From Veillonella sp. (GTDB taxonomy: Bacteria; Bacillota_C; Negativicutes; Veillonellales; Veillonellaceae), in contig JAGZGB010000089.1 in the NCBI GenBank assembly GCA_018367495.1, forward strand, positions 1 to 5,981: a stretch of 5,981 nt of DNA, written 5' to 3'. The notes beneath the pieces are model-generated. The model was not told where the DNA came from, made no database searches, and saw only the letters and a list, made by a program, of their open reading frames with translations. A program made the translations under genes and the position numbers. This document shows positions 1 through 4,723 of the stretch, in pieces. Position 1 is the stretch's first letter, and the number at the start of each line of letters is the position of its first letter.

Positions 1-83
1 ACTTTTATAGAAATCATGTAGTGCCATTAAAAGATATCGATCCAAGTCGTACAGACTTAATTGGTGTAAAAACAATTCGTTAA
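1..83 (+). CDS. C-terminal end of an unidentified protein (partial)
   Basis: An open frame enters from the left edge (first full codon at 3) and ends at TAA 81-83, giving 26 residues that end in ...DLIGVKTIR. The frame has ordinary codon use and is followed by a strong terminator at 162-215, which fits a real gene end. The tail is mixed hydrophilic with no recognisable motif, so I cannot name a family. It is convergent with the permease gene at 314-1681. Confidence 0.6.
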   Translation, partial: FYRNHVVPLKDIDPSRTDLIGVKTIR

Positions 84-161
84 TACTAAATAGTAATAAG
101 AATGTATAGTACAATTTTGATATCATAGAGCATTAGCAGTTACCGAAAATAGTACATAATA

Positions 162-215
162 AAAAGAACCTATCTCTTAGATATTTTACTAATATCTTTG
201 GAGATAGGTTCTTTT
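162..215. terminator. Bidirectional intrinsic terminator
   Basis: A perfect 15-bp inverted repeat pairs AAAAGAACCTATCTC (162-176) with GAGATAGGTTCTTTT (201-215). A second perfect 7-bp stem, AGATATT/AATATCT (179-185 and 191-197), sits inside it and closes on a 5-nt loop. The stem has A residues on the left and T residues on the right, so it can end transcription on both strands. It lies between two convergent genes, the one ending at 83 and the permease ending at 314. Confidence 0.9.
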
Positions 216-313
216 AGTATATGTAATTTACATACATTTAGTTCTCAGCGTATTAGTGATTATAGCAATCAAATGTTACTTTCATTAATAGCTTGATTAT
301 GAGCATACGGTAA

Positions 314-1681
314 TTAGAAGAATACGTAGCGGATGATGACGAGTACCGCTAATACGTACATAATCCAGTTAACCTCTTTTGCACGACCTGCAATAATTTT
401 GAGTAGAGGGTATGCGATAAGACCTGCAGAGATACCGTTAGCGATGCTGTATGTGAACGGCATCAAAACGATAACGAGAAATGCAGGGAAGCCTTCTGTC
501 CAATCATCGAAGTCGATATTGCGAATAGCACCTAACATGAGGGCACCGACAATGATAAGAACAGGTGATGTGGCTGCATTTGGTACTAGGGATACGATTG
601 GAGCCAAGAACAAGCAGATTAAGAATAATACGCCTGTTGTAACAGCCGTTAAGCCTGTACGGCCACCAGCACCTACACCTGCTGCACTTTCAACAAAGGC
701 AGTAATTGTAGACGTACCGAGCAATGCACCAGCACTAACGCCGATAGCATCGACAGTCATAGCTTTACCAAGACCTGGGAATTTACCAGATTTAGGATCT
801 GCAATTTTCGCTTCCGTAGCAGTACCGATTAAAGTACCCATGGAGTCGAACAATTCTACGAAGGTGAAGGAGAAGATAATCGTGATTAAGCCCATGTGGA
901 GCGCACCAGGAATATCTAGTTGAAGGAATGCTGCCTTAGAGAAATCTGGCACTGCTAATACAGTGAAGTTCTCCGGCATTGTGGAGAGGCCAGTAACATA
1001 GGATACAATTGTTGTTACTAATACACCAATCAAGAGAGAGCCTTGGATTTTACGAGCCATTAATAGAGCTGTAAAAATGAGGGAGAATAGAGCCAACAAT
1101 GTTTCACCACTGTGCAAATTACCAAGCGTTAAGAGTGTTTCGGATGCTGGAGGTACTAAATTACCATGCGTTTGCACAACTTGTCCTAAGGAGTTTGGAG
1201 ACAAACTAATGGAGATAGCCATCAAACCGGATAATTTTAAGCCGATGATAGCGATAAAGAGACCAATACCAACAGTAATGGCAACTTTCATAGAGGCTGG
1301 GATGCCCTCGACGATCATTTGGCGTATGGACGTAAGTGTTAATACGAGGAATACGAGACCGGAGATAAATACAGCACCCAATGCTGTTTGCCAGGATACG
1401 CCCATACCAAGAACTACAGTAAAGGAGTAAAAGGCTAAGAGGCCAACCCCTGGAGCGAGGGCAATCGGATAGTTTACGAATAACCCCATAGCAATCGTTA
1501 CAAGGCCACCACCTAAGGCTGTAGCGATGAGGACTGCGTCTTTATCCATCCCTCCGAGACTAAGGATGTTAGGCGCTAAGAATAGGATATACGCCATCGT
1601 GATAAACGTAGTAATACCTGCTAAAATTTCGGTTTTAACAGTGGTACCACGCTCACTGAGTTGAAATAGTTTATCTAACAT
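314..1681 (-). CDS. AzgA-family (NCS2) purine/nucleobase permease
   Basis: This 455-residue, very hydrophobic protein should have 12-14 membrane segments and is of normal length for the AzgA branch of NCS2 (PbuG, PbuO, GhxP and AdeP relatives), which import purine bases with protons. Family blocks visible are the N-terminal TEILAGITTFITMAYI (residues 17-32), SWQTALGAVFISG (96-108), a TMS8 block ELFDSMGTLIG (276-286), GTSTITAFVESAAGVGAGGRTG (322-343, TMS10) and the C-terminal IDFDDWTEGFPAFL and MPFTYSIANGI. The usual APGMGLNAFF in TMS3 reads APGVGLLAFY (76-85), and the usual VDLFD reads VELFD (275-279), so two pocket residues differ from the family norm (see findings). The start ATG at 1679-1681 has GGGAGGG nine bases upstream. 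No purine riboswitch fits the short leader. The exact base transported cannot be read from the sequence. Confidence 0.93.
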   Translation of the reverse strand: MLDKLFQLSERGTTVKTEILAGITTFITMAYILFLAPNILSLGGMDKDAVLIATALGGGLVTIAMGLFVNYPIALAPGVGLLAFYSFTVVLGMGVSWQTALGAVFISGLVFLVLTLTSIRQMIVEGIPASMKVAITVGIGLFIAIIGLKLSGLMAISISLSPNSLGQVVQTHGNLVPPASETLLTLGNLHSGETLLALFSLIFTALLMARKIQGSLLIGVLVTTIVSYVTGLSTMPENFTVLAVPDFSKAAFLQLDIPGALHMGLITIIFSFTFVELFDSMGTLIGTATEAKIADPKSGKFPGLGKAMTVDAIGVSAGALLGTSTITAFVESAAGVGAGGRTGLTAVTTGVLFLICLFLAPIVSLVPNAATSPVLIIVGALMLGAIRNIDFDDWTEGFPAFLVIVLMPFTYSIANGISAGLIAYPLLKIIAGRAKEVNWIMYVLAVLVIIRYVFF

Positions 1682-1690
1682 TAGATAATA

Positions 1691-1697
1691 CCCTCCC
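1691..1697 (-). promoter_or_regulatory. Ribosome binding site of the permease gene
   Basis: On the minus strand the sequence reads GGGAGGG, nine bases before the ATG at 1681-1679. It fixes that ATG as the start, and the protein begins at the usual distance from the conserved TEILAGITTF block. Confidence 0.75.
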
Positions 1698-1712
1698 GAT
1701 ATGAAATTAAAA

Positions 1713-1718
1713 ATTATA
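1713..1718 (-). promoter_or_regulatory. Candidate -10 element for the permease gene
   Basis: Read on the minus strand this is a perfect TATAAT, which would start transcription near 1706 and leave a leader of about 25 nt. No good -35 lies 16-18 bases upstream. A second possibility is TATACA at 1743-1748 on the same strand. The DNA is AT-rich, so a chance match is possible. Confidence 0.4.
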
Positions 1719-1739
1719 TCTAAATGAAAATATTTCGAT

Positions 1740-1759
1740 ATATGTATAGTGTACCATAT
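1740..1759. promoter_or_regulatory. Inverted repeat in the divergent promoter region (possible operator)
   Basis: ATATGTA (1740-1746) is the reverse complement of TACCATAT (1752-1759) apart from one extra C, with five bases between the arms. It lies in the 147-bp gap between the minus-strand permease and the plus-strand rrf2 gene, upstream of both predicted -10 boxes. Rrf2 proteins often autoregulate, so this is a candidate binding site. It matches no operator I know, and the region is AT-rich. Confidence 0.25.
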
Positions 1760-1770
1760 TTCCCACCATT

Positions 1771-1799
1771 TTTTGTATGAATTTGTGATATACTATAAA
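1771..1799 (+). promoter_or_regulatory. Candidate promoter of the rrf2-type regulator gene
   Basis: An extended -10, TGATATACT, lies at 1786-1794 (TG, one base, then TATACT). Overlapping it is TATAAA (1794-1799) with a poor -35-like TTTTGT (1771-1776) 17 bases upstream. Either would give a leader of about 25-30 nt before the ATG at 1829. A good -35 for the extended -10 is absent, as is common for this class. Confidence 0.45.
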
Positions 1800-1828
1800 T
1801 ATATTATGAATGACTTAGAGGTTAACTT

Positions 1829-2248
1829 ATGAAAATATCTACAAAAGGGCGCTATGCTTTACGGATATTGGCGGATATTGCAGAGTACGGGGTAGAAAAA
1901 AATGTACCAATTCGTGAGATTGCAGAACGCCAAGGATTTTCCGATAAATACTTAGAAGGGATTGTATCTCGCTTATCCTCCGCTGGCCTCGTTAAAAGTG
2001 GACGTGGTAAATACGGTGGATATCGCTTGGTGAAATTACCTGCTGAATACAATGTATATGAAATTTTATATGCTGCAGAGGACTCCATTGCTCTCGTATC
2101 TTGCTTAGAAGACGATGTAGAGCCATGTCCGATGTTTAACGATTGCTTGACTGCTCCATTGTGGCAGTACTTGCAAGATGAATTCCGTCACGTTATGGAA
2201 CGCGTATCCTTACAGGATGTAATGGATCACAAGTTTCCAACGGAATAA
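1829..2248 (+). CDS. Rrf2/IscR-like Fe-S transcriptional regulator
   Basis: This 139-residue protein has the standard Rrf2 length and opens with the family signature MKISTKGRYALRILADIA. A winged helix-turn-helix follows: PIREIAERQGFSDKYLEGIVSRLSSAGLV (27-55), then the wing GRGKYGGYRL (58-67). Three cysteines, C92, C100 and C106 (SCLEDD...EPCPMFNDC), sit where IscR and NsrR hold their Fe-S cluster, with spacing C-x7-C-x5-C. I therefore infer an Fe-S or redox-sensing DNA-binding repressor or activator. ATG 1829 is preceded by AGAGG (1817-1821) with 7 bases between. No cysteine desulfurase or iscU gene is adjacent, so the isc-operon regulator role is not supported by context. The next gene in the same direction, 93 bp on, is an efflux transporter and a possible target. 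CymR-like or another Rrf2 subtype is possible. Confidence 0.92.
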   Translation: MKISTKGRYALRILADIAEYGVEKNVPIREIAERQGFSDKYLEGIVSRLSSAGLVKSGRGKYGGYRLVKLPAEYNVYEILYAAEDSIALVSCLEDDVEPCPMFNDCLTAPLWQYLQDEFRHVMERVSLQDVMDHKFPTE

Positions 2249-2296
2249 ATGAGAGAGTCGCGTATCATATGCGGCTCTTATTTATATAGAATGTAA
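2249..2296 (+). CDS. Possible 15-codon leader peptide ORF before the efflux gene
   Basis: ATG 2249-2251 directly abuts the rrf2 stop (TAA 2246-2248) and opens MRESRIICGSYLYRM, ending at TAA 2294-2296. The only ribosome-site-like bases are GGA at 2242-2244, which is weak, though reinitiation after rrf2 is conceivable. The ORF spans one hairpin (2254-2278), and its stop codon lies at the foot of a second (2294-2321). This arrangement resembles leader peptides that control resistance genes by attenuation, but a 15-codon ORF can arise by chance. Confidence 0.2.
   Translation: MRESRIICGSYLYRM
2254..2283 (+). terminator. Weak intrinsic terminator or attenuator after rrf2
   Basis: A 10-bp stem pairs 2254-2263 (AGAGTCGCGT) with 2269-2278 (ATGCGGCTCT), including two G-U pairs, with a 5-nt loop. 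It is followed by TATTTATAT, a poor T-run. It could end rrf2 transcripts only partly, allowing read-through into the transporter gene. Confidence 0.5.
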
Positions 2297-2321
2297 AAGT
2301 ATCTTGCTATATATACTTTTA
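2294..2321 (+). promoter_or_regulatory. Hairpin in the leader of the efflux gene
   Basis: TAAAAGTAT (2294-2302) pairs perfectly with ATACTTTTA (2313-2321) around a 10-nt loop, ending 8 bases before the ribosome site. An alternative 7-bp pairing, TATATAG (2283-2289) with CTATATA (2307-2313), cannot form at the same time. Both are AT-rich and individually weak. The arrangement could be an attenuator or an mRNA-stability element, or carry no function. Confidence 0.3.
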
Positions 2322-2328
2322 TATATGA

Positions 2329-2336
2329 AAGGAGGG
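2329..2336 (+). promoter_or_regulatory. Strong ribosome binding site of the efflux gene
   Basis: AAGGAGGG ends five bases before the ATG at 2342. It selects this ATG over the in-frame ATG at codon 12 and implies efficient translation. Confidence 0.85.
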
Positions 2337-2341
2337 ACCGA

Positions 2342-3574
2342 ATGAGTACAACTACATATGACGCTCGCGGTGGCATGCGCAATGTATGGATTATTACGGC
2401 GGCCATGACAGTGCTAGCCATATGTTACACTATGATCATTCCGTTTTTGCCTATCTATCTCTTAGAATTAGGCGTTCCAAAGGCTGACGTAGCTCTTTGG
2501 TCGGGTCTCGTTTTCGGTATTACCTTTCTCATTGCAGGCATTATGGCTCCTATATGGGGCAAGATTGCCGACAATAAAGGTAAAAAACGGATGGCCTTGC
2601 GTGCTGGCTTTGCCATCGCTATCTGTTATGTATTAATTGGCTTGGTTACAGATCAATATCAATTACTCATGGGTCGTGCCCTCGTTGGTTTTGCTAATGG
2701 ATTCTATCCAGCGGCAATGACTATGGTGTCCCTTAGTGTTGATGAAAAACAGGTTGGTAGAGCATTAGGTATATTTCAAACCGGTCTTATCTTAGGCAAT
2801 GTCATTGGCCCGTTTTTAGGTGGCGCTGTTGAGAGTGTTGTAGGCATGCGACCTGTATTTTATGTATCGGGTATTGCCGTATTTATTGCGACTTTGGCCG
2901 TATTATTTTTTGTGAAAGAACCAAAATTACATGTTGTGGGTGCTGATGGAAAAGAACAAGCTGCTCATCATACTAAATCTACATCCTTACGTGAAGACTT
3001 TAAAGCGGTTCAACAACAGCCTATATTAGTACGATTACTCTGGATATTCTTCTTCATGCAATGCGCTATTATGATGTTGCAACCTATTTTGGCGCTCTAT
3101 GTAGGGGATATGCAAGGGACCATGGAAGGGGCGGCTATTATTTCTGGCACCATTCTCAGTATCGGCGGCTTAGCAGGTTCCTTGACGACGAACTTATGGG
3201 TTCGACTTGGGGAGCACCGTGGTTATTTTAAGACCATCTCCTACTGTATGATGGGAAGTGGTATTGTCCTCTTACTTCAAAGCTTACCTGTTGGTATATG
3301 GTGGTTTGGCGTGTTACAAGTATTAATTGGATCCTGCATTGTAGGCATTAACCCATCCTTAAGTGCAGCGGTAACTCTTAATACAGACCCAAGTTTTAGA
3401 GGCCGCATGTTTGGTATGACCACTACAGCACAGCAATTTGGCTCTATGGTGGGGCCTGTATTTGCAAGTATTGTATCTACCTATGTTGGCATATCCTATG
3501 TATTTAGTATTACAGGCTTGTTATTACTCTATATGGGATTTCAATCTCGAAAGCTATCTGTACAACATGATTAA
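2342..3574 (+). CDS. MdtG-like MFS drug/proton antiporter (DHA1 type)
   Basis: This 410-residue protein has the usual length and 12-segment hydrophobicity pattern of a DHA1 major facilitator. Motif A is GKIADNKGKKRM (73-84) in the loop after TMS2. GRALVGFANGFYPAA (111-125) corresponds to TMS4. The antiporter motif C is GNVIGPFLGG (152-161) in TMS5. A hydrophilic central loop at about 192-228 separates the two halves. The stretch around ALWSGLVFGITFLIAGIMAPIWG (51-73) closely resembles E. coli MdtG as I remember it. It is inferred to sit in the inner membrane and export drugs or other small amphipathic compounds using the proton gradient; the substrate cannot be named. It follows an Rrf2 regulator by 93 bp in the same direction and ends just before a strong terminator. 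Sugar or metabolite export is a less likely alternative because motif C is intact. Confidence 0.92.
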   Translation: MSTTTYDARGGMRNVWIITAAMTVLAICYTMIIPFLPIYLLELGVPKADVALWSGLVFGITFLIAGIMAPIWGKIADNKGKKRMALRAGFAIAICYVLIGLVTDQYQLLMGRALVGFANGFYPAAMTMVSLSVDEKQVGRALGIFQTGLILGNVIGPFLGGAVESVVGMRPVFYVSGIAVFIATLAVLFFVKEPKLHVVGADGKEQAAHHTKSTSLREDFKAVQQQPILVRLLWIFFFMQCAIMMLQPILALYVGDMQGTMEGAAIISGTILSIGGLAGSLTTNLWVRLGEHRGYFKTISYCMMGSGIVLLLQSLPVGIWWFGVLQVLIGSCIVGINPSLSAAVTLNTDPSFRGRMFGMTTTAQQFGSMVGPVFASIVSTYVGISYVFSITGLLLLYMGFQSRKLSVQHD

Positions 3575-3593
3575 TATATTTAGATAGTGATTT

Positions 3594-3643
3594 AAAAGAT
3601 ACTTTGTTAACTGCTTTAGTAGTTAAACAAGGTATCTTTTTTT
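3594..3643 (+). terminator. Strong intrinsic terminator of the efflux gene
   Basis: The left arm AAAAGATACTTTGTTAACT (3594-3612) pairs with 3621-3640 over 19 positions, with one bulged A and one G-U pair, around a loop of eight bases. The T-run continues to 3643. It lies 20 bp after the transporter stop codon and separates that gene from aroD. Confidence 0.9.
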
Positions 3644-3813
3644 ACAGGTCTAACATTATATAGTCTGAATAATATATACAACTTGCATAAAAGCAAGATA
3701 GTAGGATATTACAAAAAGTAATGTTAATCGTTAATCTAAGAATACGTTTTTAGTGCATAATAGCGGCCTTTCATACATTTTTTGTGAATAGCAATCCAAT
3801 ATAGGGAGATTGA
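3644..3813. other. Gene-free stretch upstream of the aroD promoter
   Basis: This AT-rich stretch has no ORF with a ribosome site on either strand. It contains a small hairpin CTTGC/GCAAG (3682-3686 and 3693-3697), a second ATTAC/GTAAT (3708-3712 and 3718-3722), and a tandem heptamer GTTAATC twice (3723-3736). A 7-bp inverted repeat, AGCAATC/GATTGCT (3790-3796 and 3812-3818), is followed by four T residues and runs into the predicted -35 of aroD. I see no match to a T-box, riboswitch or attachment site. A small RNA cannot be excluded. Confidence 0.4.
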
Positions 3814-3842
3814 TTGCTTTTACCAAAATATTGGTATATAGT
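3814..3842 (+). promoter_or_regulatory. Predicted aroD promoter
   Basis: TTGCTT (3814-3819) and TATAGT (3837-3842) are separated by 17 bases, the optimal spacer. Transcription would start near 3849, giving a leader of about 45 nt to the ATG at 3894. The spacer is almost entirely filled by a palindrome (3821-3836), consistent with a repressed promoter. Confidence 0.55.
3821..3836. promoter_or_regulatory. Palindromic candidate operator in the aroD promoter
   Basis: TACCAAAATATTGGTA is an inverted repeat with 6-bp perfect arms (TACCAA/TTGGTA) and four bases between. It occupies the -35/-10 spacer of the predicted aroD promoter, a classical repressor position. I do not recognise the cognate regulator. 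I see no second complete copy in this window. Confidence 0.45.
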
Positions 3843-3893
3843 TAGTTTAAGGTAAGTCATTTGTCTCACCCTGTGGGACGGAAAGAAGTTATT

Positions 3894-4688
3894 ATGGTCC
3901 GTATCGGTAATGCTGTACTCGGCGAAAAGGGTACAAAGATATGTGTTCCTATTGTGGGCACAACAATGAAAGAAATTTTAGATGCCACTGCGATTGCATG
4001 TAATACACCCTGTCATGTAGTGGAGCTACGCATTGATTATTACGAGCGGGCCCACTCCATTGACGCTATTATTGAATTATTAATGCTCATCAAGCCTCAA
4101 TTAAAAGGTCGGGCCTTGTTATTTACATGGCGGACGAAAGGTGAGGGTGGTGAAAAATCTATTTCTACTAAAGAGTACTTTACAATGCTAGAGCGGCTCA
4201 TACCAACTGGATTGGTAGATGCTATCGATATTGAGTTATTCTTCGATCAAGATCGGATGCTCAAGACGATTGAGTTTGCTAAAGTACATGGTGTAACTAT
4301 AGTTATGAGTAATCATGATTTTCATGGTACACCTAGTCGCGAGGTTATTGTAAATCGTCTTATTCAAATGAAAGAATTCTTAGCCGATATACCAAAGATG
4401 GCCGTTATGCCTCATACAACGGGAGATGTATTAACCCTCCTTGAAGCAACGGCTGAAGTTAAAGCCTTGTATCCATCTGATCCAATCATTACGATGGCCA
4501 TGGGGACATTGGGGGCTGTTACACGCGCAGCAGGTGCATTATTTGGTAATGCTATGACCTTTGCCTCTGCTGGCAAAGCATCGGCACCAGGTCAAATCGA
4601 TGTACATGAACTAAAACGAATCCTCGATACCATTGACGTAGATGGCGTATTCGATGAACAACAACATAAACGCGTAAAAGTGCATTAA
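3894..4688 (+). CDS. aroD: Type I 3-dehydroquinate dehydratase
   Basis: AroD removes water from 3-dehydroquinate to give 3-dehydroshikimate, the third step of the shikimate pathway, through a Schiff-base lysine in a cytoplasmic TIM barrel. From ATG 3894 the protein has 264 residues (E. coli AroD has 252). The catalytic residues are all present: E84 in KGEGGE, H141 in MSNHDFH and the Schiff-base K168 in DIPKMAVMP. The substrate-binding R211 (AVTRAAG) and SAPGQ (230-234) are also present. ATG 3894 is preferred because its first residues align with the E. coli N terminus and AGAAG lies 5 bases upstream. An in-frame TTG at 3861, with AAGG at 3849-3852, would add 11 residues without family support, and its ribosome site falls at the predicted transcript start. 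The gene is convergent with aroE-aroK. The C-terminal tail after about residue 250 is longer and charged. Confidence 0.95.
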   Translation: MVRIGNAVLGEKGTKICVPIVGTTMKEILDATAIACNTPCHVVELRIDYYERAHSIDAIIELLMLIKPQLKGRALLFTWRTKGEGGEKSISTKEYFTMLERLIPTGLVDAIDIELFFDQDRMLKTIEFAKVHGVTIVMSNHDFHGTPSREVIVNRLIQMKEFLADIPKMAVMPHTTGDVLTLLEATAEVKALYPSDPIITMAMGTLGAVTRAAGALFGNAMTFASAGKASAPGQIDVHELKRILDTIDVDGVFDEQQHKRVKVH

Positions 4689-4716
4689 AAAAAGTCGGCA
4701 AGAGCCGACTTTTTTT
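4687..4716. terminator. Bidirectional terminator between aroD and aroE-aroK
   Basis: AGTCGGC (4693-4699) and GCCGACT (4704-4710) form a perfect GC-rich stem around the loop AAGA. Six further A residues on the left and six T residues on the right extend the pairing to 13 bp and give a T-run on each strand. It overlaps the last two bases of the aroD stop codon and lies 7 bp from the aroE-aroK stop, so it serves both convergent genes. Confidence 0.95.
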
Positions 4717-4723
4717 ATGTAGT

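Noticed and set aside
84..95. TACTA/TAGTA inverted repeat after the first gene
   Set aside because: The two-base loop cannot form a stable hairpin, and the perfect terminator at 162-215 already explains the gene end.
333..923. Long + strand open frame (196 codons) opposite the permease gene
   Set aside because: It lies wholly antisense to a clear AzgA-family protein, has no ribosome site and has a low-complexity composition typical of a shadow frame.
1077..1430. + strand open frame (117 codons) opposite the permease gene
   Set aside because: Antisense shadow within the permease coding region; no family motif and no ribosome site.
1682..1828. Purine riboswitch ahead of the purine permease
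   Set aside because: The minus-strand leader from the best -10 is only about 25 nt, and I see no three-way-junction core or terminator in the 147-bp gap.
1852..2088. Minus-strand open frame (78 codons) within the rrf2 gene
   Set aside because: It overlaps the conserved DNA-binding domain of the Rrf2 protein on the other strand and shows no independent signals.
3861..3893. T-box-like sequence (TGTGGGACGG) just before aroD
   Set aside because: It does not match the conserved AGGGTGGnACCGCG element, and no specifier stem or terminator is arranged around it.
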